From assembly GCA_958496175.1 (NCBI GenBank), contig OY292276.1, positions 29,842,449 through 29,906,448 of the forward strand: a DNA stretch of 64,000 bases, in the 5' to 3' direction. Position 1 is the first letter of the stretch; the number at the start of each line of letters is the position of its first letter. This document shows positions 48,856-61,089 of this stretch, piece after piece. The notes beneath the pieces are model-generated. The model did no database searches and had not been told where the DNA came from. It was given only the letters and a program-made list of their open reading frames with translations. This DNA is from Sisyra terminalis. Its lineage: Eukaryota > Arthropoda > Insecta > Neuroptera > Sisyridae. Made by a program: the position numbers and the translations under genes.

Positions 48856-51499
48856 TAAGTTCACATCTAAAAACATTTTCTCTCACTCAGTGCCGAGAAA
48901 TGAATTCTGATTTTGCTCTCCTAGATACATATGTGTATATGTGCCTGTCTTTGCCCTCACTGGTTAATGTACGTCTGTCGTTCGATTTTCATTCCTTAGC
49001 TCAACAACAACTGCAGGAAATTGTTAAAGTTCGTTCAGAACACGAGAGCTTGTTTACTCAATAACTTCGACGCTCCCAAAAGTTGTCTTCCAGATCAAAG
49101 GGAATGTTTCTAGTCGAGTTTTGTATATGTCGTCCATGGTTTGTATCCGTCTAATGTTTGCCATATTCGCCTCTCACAACCTTTATCTTTAAACAGATAC
49201 AACAATTTTCACGATCAAACTCAAATTAAATCCATTATAAAATCGTTCATTCTTTTTTCTTTTCCAACTACCCGAAAACAACCCCTCTTTTTCCATAATA
49301 TCAATTAAAGAAATGTTCAAGCGACTCCAAGTAACATATGAAGCGTTCTTGCCTCGTTATATTTGTGTTTGCCGACGTGCTTTTATCATACTTTCTTTTG
49401 CTTTTTTTTGTTTTTAATATTAAACTTTCACCCTTGTTACAATTCCACATAAACGGTATTTAAAGGGAAATGAAACTAAAAAGTTTATATTTGAACATTA
49501 CATACACCCCCGTTCACTCACACTAATCCCATTCCACAAATGAGAACAATACGTAAAGTACTCCGTGTTAAAGTTGAAGCATGGAATGAAGGTTTGTGTG
49601 GCGAATGAAACGAGGAAGAGAATTGTAGGCATTTCCGTGCCTGGCGGTGTTTAAAACAACACATAGTCGGAAATATTCCCGGACCTGAACTCTTGTCTCT
49701 TGAACGTAGTTATATGCAGATGAAGAAGGAATGGTTAGCTGCACGGTTATATTAACAGAGGCACATTCACTTGAATATGACTTCAGGCTTCGTCATGTTT
49801 AGGGGTACCTACTACTAGTCGTAGTTGGTATGTATGCGCTTGATTTACGTTTGAAGCCAGAGAGTTCACTAAAACTTGTATTATTCGTGTGTTTATATGT
49901 TCGTGGGGGTTGCAACAAACTTGGACTTGTAATATTTGTCGAGTGCAAAGATCAAACTCACAACAGGTACGAATTCGCATTTTATATGAAAATCAGCGAT
50001 AAGGATGCAGAAAAGGAAATATAACAAACTTTGCAAAAATAACTTGCAATACAATAAATTTTATTACCTTTGATTATTTTAAATCAGAAAGTGAACTATG
50101 ATGTAGAATGCAATAACGAAAACTTATGTGGCTTATGTTAAAACATTTCACATTTCCCTAGTAACAAACATGATTAGAACATCAACAATATTTTTAGAAC
50201 AAATTCTTGTTTTTTCAAGTATTCGTATTTGTAAAATATGTCGATCAAAGGATCCAAACATTTTTTTAACATTAGAACATTGAATAATGCCAATGGTTAT
50301 ACAATTCCAGCTTATTGTATATACTTCAATACAGATTTTAAAATAAATGAAGCTATCTTATAAAACCTTATGTCCAACTTCGTTATGCTGAATTTTTTTA
50401 AGGCACACTGAAAAAAATCATTGTTTTTCTTTTAAAAGTATATTGGAACCATTCATTAATTACGTATGAGTACTGGGTGTAGGAGGTTAAGAAAATCTGT
50501 ACTTGTCTTTATGTTTGAGGGTAAGAGTGGGTGGTTTGTAACTCATTGCTAAGTAATACTTTAAGAGTAATACTTATGTAGGATTTCATGTATTTAGAGA
50601 ATCGAGGAAGGCGGGGTTTTTTGACGGAGAAAAAAAGAGGGACGACCGGTGAAAATAATAACTGGAGAAGCAATTCGTATTTTGTATCTTGATTGAGTTG
50701 TATCATTCTTTTAAATAAATAACTTAGTACAATTTCACTAAATTATTCATCGAAACAAACATTAAATCCTACACTTATGTATGTCTAAATCTTATAGCAG
50801 AAGATGATTTTAATTTTAATTATTAATAATTCTTAAAAATTAAACTTTTGATAAGTTTTAGCGTAACTGACACTTTTCTTACATATTAATATTTTGAAGA
50901 ACAAGATAGAATCTTTCGTCAGAAAGGTGATGGGGAGTTCGAGAAATATTATATATTCATACAAATGTTTGGGGAGGTGGGTTCAAAACTCACCAAAATT
51001 GTCCTAACGTAATTAATACATGGTCCCATTCGGCCTTGTTTGAGAAAGTGTTTTAATTCATACGAATGGTACTATGAAAATTATGTTTTTCTTTTGTTGA
51101 AGACAAAATATGGTTAGTAAGAAAATTACTCAGGCGGAGATAAGCTAGTTGTCCCAACTTAAAAGTAAGTATTTAAGACACTGTCAGTAAAAATATGAAT
51201 CAAAATAGTAAGAATTCTCAATATTAGGGGATTCAGAAAATAATGTCGTTTCTGAACCTATTGATATTCAATTGCCAAGTATTAGCTTCTTACTTATTTT
51301 AACGCCGAACTGCCGGCATTTTATGGTTAGACTGATTTAACGTGTTGAAGATTAAGAAAAATGTTTTTTATTTTGAAATTTATATTGGAATGGTTAAACA
51401 AATGTGTAGTGTTCGAGTTTTGCAGGATAGTAACGCAAAATTGCTACCAAAACCATTTTCAATATTTATTCAAGTGTATTAGAATATGCCACCTGTCAA
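47946..51499. other. No gene recognised; (AT)n microsatellite; unique mixed-GC block
   Basis: An interrupted (AT)n run lies at 48793-48853. The block 48900-49830 is GC-balanced and apparently unique. Within it, about 49600-49740, a stop-free plus frame contains GNIPGPELLSLERSYMQMKK, without a start or a clean splice pair. The frames at 49783-50024 and 50509-50706 have no motif. Confidence 0.45.
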
Positions 51500-52150
51500 A
51501 TGAGTAAAGAAGTTAAAATTTGATAGTTTTGAGTTCTTCAACACACACCAACCAAGAATAATAAAAACTTGAAACAATGAGGAGAAAGTAGTACCTTAGC
51601 AGTACCTTAATGGAGAAAGTGGTACCAAATCCAAAGCGACACTCGCAAAACTATCAAATGATCCTAATTAATCTTGGTCTATCAACCAAACATCAAAAAG
51701 TTCCCAAAAATTACCAATAGAGTAAACTTTGTTTTGCTATACGATAATACAAAACTCCACTGCACAAGAAAAACTTTGGAAAAATAAATAAATTATGGTG
51801 TAAGATATTGCTTTACCCAAGTTCAAAATTGTTCCATCGGATTTCTATTTGTTTCAATCACTACAATATTTTCTAAGTGGTAAAAAAATATACTACAAAT
51901 TATGTTCAAAATGGAATTTTCAGATATTTTGCTTTGTAATCAATTGGTGTTTATTAATTTACCTACTAGATGTCAACAGATTGATGAAATCGAGGGTAGT
52001 TGTATCATTAGCTTAAAAAAAAACTTTTTTCACAATTTTGTGTTTTATGTTGAAAAAACGACATTACTTTACGGTCCCCTATTTGTAAGAAGTAATTTTG
52101 GCAATTATTTGACGTTTATTAATTTTCTGTCAGTTGCATGAGCTATTTTT
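51500..52150 (+). mobile_element. mariner transposase relic
   Basis: The frame reads VLLYDNTKLHCTRKTLEK from about 51729, matching the VLLHDNARPH.A..T.EK block with the first aspartate of that pair kept. After a stop it gives SIGFLFVSITTIFSKW, which corresponds to SPSDFHLF.SLQ.FLSGK; the last catalytic aspartate has become glycine. From 51902 a 79-codon frame has INLPTRCQQIDEIEGSCIIS, equal to the I..LP.RW...D..G.Y.. end of mariner transposases. Upstream text to about 51500 is weaker (NRVNF, TH.P). Terminal repeats were not found. The copy is inactive. Confidence 0.75.
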
Positions 52151-54654
52151 TTTTGTACTGAGTTTGTAACCTATGGGGGTAGAGTAAACAGTGGATGTTT
52201 ACTCTACTATCAATATCATAATATCATTGAAGTGGATAATTTCTTAGAAACTTTTCCTCACAGTTTCTTTTTTTTCTGTTATTTTTGTACTAGACTTTTT
52301 TGTGGCTTGAATATTTATGATTTTTTTCCTTCTAATACTTCTTTGACATCTAATATTTGACTGTATCCTTTACAATCATTGGCCACATGAACGGTATACA
52401 TAAATTTCTCATCCAGTAAAAACTATCTTTTTTGGAAAATTGAGTTACAAAAAATTTATTTTCGAACAATTTATGTTTATCAATACTATTTGCAGTTTTT
52501 ACTTATTTTTTTGATATTAAAGCTTATTTAAAGTTACTACATATGTAAACATTAGTTGGATAAATATAAAGTCGTCATTGGAACATTTTCGTTCATATTA
52601 TTTCATCAATCAATAACTTATAATGTAAGTAATATTATTTTATATTTTCATTATTCATTCAAGTTCCCGAGAAATATATAACTGATATTCAATTATTCAA
52701 AATTAAATTTAACATGCACTTATAAATTATAAGTTATAAGAAAGAAAATGGATCACCTTAACTTAAAGAATCTTTCCGGGGATATATGATTCGGACGGGA
52801 AGATATCAACCACGCGGGAAACAAACATAAAATTATTTGGATAAACAATAAATCAAATATGAAATACACATAAGCTTATTCAAAAACAAATAAAAGGAAC
52901 AATAAGTTTCATGAATTTTCTATTACATCATTTGGTTTATTTTTAGAGAGATTGAAGAAGAAAAAAATGAGCTGATATCAATCAAAGTAATTGAGAAATC
53001 GATCCCTTTAGTTAATATGTTAGTAACCCATGTAAAATAAATAAGGTATAGCTGTTACTTAGACTACTTTCGATGTTTCGCTTATTCTAGCAATTTACTT
53101 GAAAGTGTCGTTATAATTAAGTAGTAAATTATGTTGAGAAAATCTTGAAATTAAATCTTAACTATATAATTTAACAAACTAGCGACTATACAATTATTCT
53201 GTTTAATAATTTTAATTTGTTTCTTGAAATTGTTCTAGTGAGTAATGAATTTGGAAAATTTGCTATAGAAAAAAGTTCTCTACATTTGTTTTATAATGTT
53301 TTGATAAAAACAGTATTATGGTAAAATTTTGTTTGTCCATGCTGTACACACCTGTTTAGTCAATAACTAATTATGAAATGCATGAATGTGTGAATGGACA
53401 ACAGCCGGGATGTTTTGGTTTTCGTGGCTAAAGCCGCTATGAACTGCAGCTGTGTGTTTTACAGTAGAGGTGAACACCTCTACATTACGCTACATTTATT
53501 TCCCATCCTATTCCAGTATTATTCCCATTCACCTACCCTCATTCTAAAACTTCTATTTTCAACCCTCATATTCACAAAGCTTAGTGCAAAGCTCATACGA
53601 ATTAAAACTTAATATTTCATTAGAGTAACAAGAAAAATCTTGGACAAAATCCCCGCATAACCATGAATATTCACCCTTCCATAAATAAGATATAAGACAT
53701 CCTTATAAATTAAGCAACATTTTTACCGAAAAATTCAAACAAAAATCCAACGAGAAACAAGTTCTTTTAACATTTCCACGTTTTCTCATTGGCCACACAA
53801 ATAAAAAAAAAATCTGGTCGTAGAAATTAAAATCTGATCACGTTGAAAACTTTGCACTTTGGTCGATGCGAACTCATACTATCCTACACACCAAACACAC
53901 ACTTCTACAAAAGTTCTTTCAGTTTGCCTCATGTACGTTTTTCTACTACTTCCTTGCTAAGCTAAAGAATAAAACGTCACAAGTTAATATCATTTCGTGG
54001 AAGAAATGGGTGAACTTGAAAGATCGAATGGTTAAGTGAGTTTTCTTAAGTAGAGAAGACAAACTCATGCCTGTTCTATATATCTATGCTCTATCGTGAT
54101 CAACAGTAATACTAACAACATTTATAAAAAGGAAAACTTAGAAAGCATGCTTCAAAAACTTGAAAAAAAACAAACTTATCTTAGACTCCTACATGGCAAT
54201 GAAAGTTTTGAAATTAAATTAAAACTTTAATTATTCTTTACATATTTTAAATAAAATTATAATGGAAAAAAATTAAGATAAAACGCTCTCGGAAGCATTA
54301 AGAAAATTCGAATTTGTGAACGTTGAATTTTTTATTATTCCCACAGCTTTGTAATTAGAACAAAAACGAGAAACCGTCTTTTCTCTTCCTTTTATGCATA
54401 ACGAATTCTACTAAAATACAGGCTAAGTCCGTTCATCATCGTCACCATTGTCGACACTTGCAGTTCTGTTGTTTGCGATTTGCAAGTTTTCGCTAGCTTC
54501 TCGTATATTAAAGGAACGCGGCGTCGTTAATAGCAAAGCACCACACAGCAACTGTAATCAGAACAGATTAGTTTTGGGAATAATACGCTTTCGTTGTCGC
54601 AATGCCTTTTAATTTCAACAAACATCTTACATTCTATTTTCTATTCGATTAAAA
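52151..54654. other. No gene recognised
   Basis: AT-rich to 53340, then a unique, more GC-balanced block at 53340-53620 with a 72-codon frame of no recognisable type, and another at 54420-54560. No gene is supported. Confidence 0.5.
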
Positions 54655-56010
54655 AAAAAACAGTGTGTGTACTTACGTATACGCGTGAGAAGTTATACTT
54701 CTTTGGTATAGTTAAAAATAGGTTTTTATTCCACTGCCGTAGCCTTTTCCGGTAGTGCCTGAACTGACATACCAGTTATAAGATTTATGATGACTAACAT
54801 ATGATACAATTTTAAACACAAATTACTTTTAACATCAAAATACATAATAGGAAACGTATGTGTTATACCAAAGACAAGGACAAAGAATATAAAGTTTTAA
54901 ACACATCCATGTTAGTGGAATACAAATATAACTCAAATTTGAACTACAATGTTATTAGTTTCAACTGTCATTTTGATTTTATTCAATTGCTAATTTTAGT
55001 CATTTGTCAGTTGTGTCAGTGTTGGGTTGAGAATATTTTACGGAATGTAACTGGGTATCAAATAAAAGATTAAATTGGCTATTTATACAAATGATTGTTT
55101 AACCGAATTAACAGATTGGGTCACATGTTCGGAAAATAATTATCGAAAACATTTACCACATAGAAGTAGAATGTTGCCATAAAATATCATGTATAGATAT
55201 GTATAAACAATCCTAAATAGCGATGTTCTAAAAATTATATTTATACACTAGTGATTGCATATTTTACTTACCCATTTATATCTATGTATTGAAACTGTTT
55301 TTTAGTTCAAATAAAAGAAAAATAGAATAAAAAATAGAAAAATATAATGTATCAATCAATTTTTATTATATTATTTTAAAAATTACACTAAATAACTGCA
55401 GAAAAATATCTTTCTTTTAAATGCATTTTAAGTCTCACAATAATAATAGGCAACCGTAAGTAATATGTATGCATATATTTCAGCAAAGGTAGACAAATAT
55501 TGTAAACACATACGTATGAGTGAAATACCATCATTGTTTCAAATTTGAACTGAATGATTGCCAATTTTTATCATTTGTCAATTGCATCAGTAAGGGGTGG
55601 TGAATACTTTACGAGAAATTATTAGATATCTATTATTAGGTATGGATATTGTTTAGACTGTAAAATTCGAAAATACTTAGTTCAACGATATCTTTCTTCT
55701 CCATGTTCTAAAGGTTTCAATCGATCTGACTATTTCTAACTGTTCACAAGCTATATAATTTCGTATCTGATTCGGGATCGTTCGGGATGATCAAGATCGA
55801 TATAGTGTCTTAGTCGTCCTACTACTATGCATATAGTTCTCAAAAATCGGCCAGATTGCGCCCACTTGAACCGTTATTTCTCGCTAACCCTTTGCGAACA
55901 ACTTCATACTGTTACTTTAAACCCCGCTTCGACACGTCTATTTTTTAACAATTCACTCTTATTAATCTTTTTTTTTTCAAAATGCCGGTAAAGAAGTATA
56001 ACTTCAAAAA
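54655..56010 (+). mobile_element. Long TIR element, copy B
   Basis: The left terminal repeat GAAGTTATACTTCTTTGG (about 54689) and the right AAAGAAGTATAACTTC (about 55990) are inverted complements. The body aligns with copy A at 39.2-40.7 kb. It lacks the MITE found in copy A and has an extra segment of about 190 bases at 55449-55640. That segment is a diverged direct repeat of 54880-55070 from the same element (both contain ACACAT..AT..TAGTGAA, CAAATTTGAACT and TCATTTGTCA). The 71-codon frame at 54858-55073 is not conserved in copy A. No transposase is seen. Confidence 0.75.
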
Positions 56011-58292
56011 AACGTAACGTCCGCAAGTATTTATTTTTCATGCAAATTAATGCAAAGTGGAATATACTTTGTAATTCATTTCAATTCTTTTTTATTGTAA
56101 GTTTGTAGGTGTATGCATTTTCTTTTTGTTACACTTAGTTTTCCCATTCCTCTCATTTAGTATTGATGGGTTTGAGACACGCACAACAAACATTTGTATG
56201 CAGACATGGAAAAAATAAGAAAAACGAACTTAATCATTCTTTTTTCCTAATCCTCGAAACTAATGGGGGCTTTATATTAAATTTAACGCGTTAGTGATCT
56301 ATTTCAAGAGTTTGCCGGTAGAAAAAAATATAAAATTAAAATCACCCTTAAATCTACCACGATAACTAATTAAATTATTCAAAAATTTAAAAGAAAATGG
56401 CTTTTCCTTGGTTTTCAAATAATAAATCTACAATCACGGAAATGGGGTAGACTGTTAATAAAACATTCCGTGGAAAAAAGTAGCGATTATTTCAGGCCGA
56501 TTTTTTTTCTGTTGATGATTTGATAAATCAACATTTTTGTGGTGTTTGTGAAATTTTAGCGATTCGATCGCGAAGATTTTCGCTGTCACATCGCCGCTTT
56601 TATACAAAACATGCTGAGAACCGAAATGGAAAAATGCAGGTGACGGACGAAGTTGTGTTGTTCGAATTGAAAACGTGGCCTACACAAATTCACTCAACCA
56701 TAACTTTTATTTGGATACAAATGAGGCCGAAATTTCATCTGAATAATGTAACAAGAGTTAAACGGGAGGAAATTTTATATCTTCTGCATACTTCTTTTTT
56801 ATCATTTCATTTTGATATTTGTAGTCATACGAGCTGTGATGTTGCTGCTGCTGATGATAATCGCAAACTGAATAAAGCGTGGAAAATTTCATGAAAATAT
56901 TCAATTTTTCATTTTGTTTCTTTTTTTTTTGGTGAGCGATAAACATTTTTTTCTCACTTATTTACGGTTATATCATTGAAATGTTTCCATATAGCTCAAT
57001 AGAAAACCCAAAACAAAGAGTGATACATTCTGTGTTTTTGCAATTATTGCTCCCGCGAGCGTTCGGTTATTGTTTCAAAAATTAACATCTTCACGTTTTA
57101 TGAGTTCAATATTAGATTTCAACGAAACATTTTTTTTCAAGGGGAACTAGTGCAATGATTTGTTGGACATTTTTCTACATTTCAATAGAGGCCGAAAACT
57201 AATCCAACAAAATTAATATGATTGGATGAAACCGCTGGGGTTACAAAGACAAAATGTGTGCTTTGAGTAATATTCCTCAAAACTTTTGTTTGATATTTCA
57301 ATTTTGATTAAAATTTAATATTCATGATTTTAATTAACAGTCCAAATGGCATTTATCCATCCATTCGTCCTATTACGCTATCAATTCTATTGAATATAAA
57401 TTAGTAATAAACGAGAACGCGTAATATCGGTCCCAGTAAAAGAGAATCGATCAAAACTCATACGAAATAAATATTTCAATGTTTGCGTTTTCTAATATGG
57501 GATATATTTAGGTATTTTAAATATCGAATATTCCGGAATATAACAACAAATCGCGCGTACCTTTATGTCCAATACACGTGTTCTTAATTAAACATTAATA
57601 GGCCCATATCCGTGTCCAGTAGCGGTGAGCTAAATGATTTATCATCTATATTCCATAATTCAACCCCTTGACCATCCCCTGAAATATATACACACCTATC
57701 TAGCAAACTAGCCGATTACCCTCACGTGTGTAACTTATCCCTTTGGCTACACCGAGAGAGAAAGAGCTCTATTCGCCTCATGCAACATGAATATGCATTA
57801 AAATGTCATGTATCATGTTTATGAACTAGCTTCAACACCCGCCCTCTCCCACTGTATCCCTTTACCACATCATCCAATTATAGACTACAGTCCCAGCACG
57901 CTATTGGACCTTTTAGATTAAGGTAAAAACCTAAAATCTTCAAATGCCATGCATTTTGTTTCTTCAATTATACTAAAATGTTAATGTAATATAAGGGGTT
58001 AAAATTAGTTTTGCTTTCTTTTAATTAATGAGGGTGTTGATACATTCAACATGAAAACGTTTAACGTGAATCAAATCCAAAATATCAAGATCGTATGCCA
58101 CTTTGAATTTGTTGTTGATTTTCATATTTAATCTCATTTGATAAAATCTTATATAAAATTTTTCCATCTTTATGAAAAGCATAACATATCATGCAAGGAA
58201 AAACTTCTTTAAGCATAGCAGGTTTATTCTTTTTTTGACATTTCATTACTTTCTTAAAATATAATTACCTCAATTTTTATCTTTCTTATCTT
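56011..58292. other. No gene recognised; longest open frame of the window; unique mixed-GC block
   Basis: The plus frame at 56520-56894 is the longest here (124 codons from an ATG), but its product has no motif I recognise, has no repeat of coding-like signals around it, and is within what chance gives in 64 kb. 57570-57910 is GC-balanced and unique, with CACGTG and ATGCAT words; it could be regulatory. Confidence 0.45.
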
Positions 58293-58915
58293 CTATCTAT
58301 TATTATAAAAAGGAAAGATTTGATTGTTTGTTTGAAATGAATAGGATCCGAAACTACTTGACCGATTTGAAAAATTTTTTCACTGTTGCGAAGCTACACT
58401 ATTTCCGGTAAACATGAGCTATATTAAATTTTCAAAAAAGTTAGGCATCCATACTAAAACTTCAATAATGTGTGAAAAAATTATCAAAAAACTTCCTTAC
58501 ATCGCGTGCGCTGGTGATTTAACTAAACAACGGGACAATCGAATTTAATGAAACTTTATATTAAGATACAACATAATTACCCACACACGTTAGGCTACTT
58601 ATCATGCCTTAAAAATAATAAGGGAATGTATTCCCTACATAAAAACTGAGGGATGAAAAAACATATTTCAATTTAGACAGGCGAGTTATATATCATTGGA
58701 AAGTTAAAAATTTATCTGCATTAATCCTTTTAGTTAAACTAATTAAAAGCACAGTAATTTAAATTAAACTACAATAAAAAAGCCTTTTTGAAATATAAAT
58801 ATTTTTATATATAATAAACAATAACTGTAATTACAGGTACATAGCGCATTCGCTCACGTATCTGACATTCTTATGCTCACAATAAAAGAGGCGTGGGTTC
58901 GAATCTTACAGTAAA
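58293..58915 (+). mobile_element. Interspersed insect repeat ending in a tRNA-like segment
   Basis: The left part (TATTATTATAAAAAGGAAAG, then GATCCGAAACTACTTGACCG and GATTTGAAAAATTTTTTCAC) is text I recognise as a widespread insect repeat of uncertain class. The right part, 58848-58915, has ATAGCGCATTCGCTCACGTA, ATCTGACATTCTTATG and GCGTGGGTTCGAATC. These resemble the D arm, anticodon arm and T arm of a tRNA-Lys-like molecule, with a good B box. Whether these are one element or two neighbours I cannot tell. Confidence 0.5.
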
Positions 58916-60764
58916 CTTTTTTTTTTACAAAATTGTTGAAAATAGATTCTTAGGGCTGCTCAATAAGGGAATATTGACGAAAAAAAGGAACAGTAGTAGT
59001 AAAAAAATAATTATATTAATAAAGTTTAAAGTAAATACGTTTTTAAAACCGTGCATACAAAAAATCGTGTATTGATATATCTCCTCTGCCAGATGAAGTT
59101 TTAATATTCGGTGTATTCCTTATAAGAAGTAGGCCTGTGATAAGATTTTTTTTTTGAAAATTCCTACCCTAACAGAGATTGGGGGTGACTAAGTTTATAT
59201 GAGAAAATGTTAAGTTAATCAACAATTGAAATTTTGAATTAAATAAGTGTTATTAATAAAATGAGTTAATGTTAAGTGTCTGTTTTTGTTATATCATTAT
59301 AATAGCATTTTAAAGAACGCCATTTCACTAAATTTATATGAAAGTTTGTGTAGTAGGTACTTATATCAAATAACATTGAGGCGGGTTTTAATTTTTATTG
59401 GTTTTTCAACAATCAACATTTTTAAATTCTATTTTTGAACCAATGATTGAGACCTGGAGCAATTATATATTCTGCTGAAAAGTATTAAGGGAGCAATTTT
59501 TTGCAATATCATTAATAAATATATACAATCTTCTATACTAACTTTTCTACGGTTTTTAGAAAATTTGAATTATTGTTATTGAATATAAATAAAATATTCG
59601 ATTTTATTTCCACGCTTTTCACCTATTTCCAGCAATTTTTTAATTGCTTTTTTATGCGAATTGATTTTTAATCATAATTAAAATATAGAAGGTCATAATT
59701 TTTTTCGTTTTACATTGTATTTTTAAATATAAATGCATATTTGGGTCGATGAAATTTGGAAAGTGTTTTCCTTATATGATGCCGTTATATAATAAGAAAT
59801 CGTTTTTGATAATCCCCCCCCCCCTAAAAGAGTGTAAAATGGTGGTTTCATAAATTTCATAATCAAAGTCCGTTAAAGGAGAAATTTTATGACTGCTTAA
59901 TATAAAACAAACTTGGTTTATTATAAAAAAAATAAATTTAGGGCCTGCTTAACTATCAATAACAATCAATAATAATAATCAATAAAATATCAATTTTTTG
60001 TTATATTGAAAGATTTGAGTAGATACTTAACAAATTGATTACCTACAGCTAAACTGTTTGAGATTAACGAATGAAATTTTCAGGATTTATTGTTTAATAT
60101 CTAAATTTTGTTTAAATTCAAAAACAATAATAACTTATTTATTGTCATATTTTTTTAACTCTTAAGTTAACAAATGAAAAAGTTGTTGAACTTATCTATA
60201 GTACGCCTCGATTTAGTCGAAAACTATTATTTTCTTGTTCAAGACACTCAACAAACTCATAATTGGTCAAATAATCAAGCTACACTTCATTCGTTCGGGA
60301 GACAGTGGAAAAACATTGCAATAATTTCGTAGTAGTTTTCAAGAAAAGTAGTCACATTGCAAATTCAGTTCATATGTTTAATTTAAAACTGGCTAAATTT
60401 TTGAAAAAAAAAATCTGAAAATAATTTTATAGAGTATTTTTTTAAATAAATACAATTTTTGCCAACCTAATAAACCACAAGAACGATTTTACTGATGAAG
60501 CAAAATTAGAGTTCGTCACCAAATCCTATGGTAAAGGAGAATGTGATGGCTTAGGAGGAATAGTAAAGAGCCAGAAATATCATGCTACTTTTCGACGAAT
60601 TGTAAGTATATAACGACAGCATTTTCATTGTTTGAATGGGCCAAAAGTTCTTTTAAAAACAAATTTGGTTCCTCTTCTCAATAAAATCACGACTTGAAGT
60701 AAAGACAACCTTTTGAATGATCCGTAACATAAAAAAAATATTCGCCAGCTTCATTAGGATAAAC
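58916..60764. other. No gene recognised
   Basis: AT-rich sequence. A C12-13 run lies at about 59813-59824. Nothing else is supported. Confidence 0.55.
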
Positions 60765-61089
60765 CACGGGTGGACATACTGAGGCCTATGAAAGTCGAAA
60801 TTAATTTTTTTATATTTTATGAAGAGCCATATAGCATTTCTTTAATTAAAAAAAAAGAACTAGGGAAATGAAAATAATTGTTTCATAATATTAGCAATAA
60901 AATTCAAATATAATAAGAATCAAATAAAACAAAAATCTATATTTTAAACTATATTTGATAATAAATTCTAAGTGCTTTTAAATTTCTGGGACACAATAAA
61001 ACTATGTGTCGTCAATAAGTCACGGATCTTCTAAAACTTTTATAGAAGCAACACTTGACTCAGGAAAGAGCCGCATTTGCCCTCCTTTG
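60765..61089. mobile_element. hAT-like MITE with target duplication
   Basis: The left end CACGGGTGGACATACTGAGG and the complement of the right end (CAAAGGAGGGCAAATGCGG) are inverted repeats of the CA.GGGTGG.CAAACT.CGGC type found at many hAT termini. The eight flanking bases GGATAAAC and GTATAAAT agree at six positions, consistent with an aged eight-base duplication. The interior is AT-rich and non-coding, with GAGCCATATAGC near the left as in related elements. Confidence 0.7.

Noticed and set aside
48692..48910. Open frame with a run of Tyr-Ile repeats
   Set aside because: It is a translation of the (AT)n microsatellite.
56520..56894. 124-codon open frame, the longest in the window
   Set aside because: No recognisable motif, no promoter or splice context; length is within chance for 64 kb in six frames.
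58848..58915. tRNA gene
   Set aside because: The arms do not pair well enough and text is inserted before the B box; best read as a tRNA-derived repeat.
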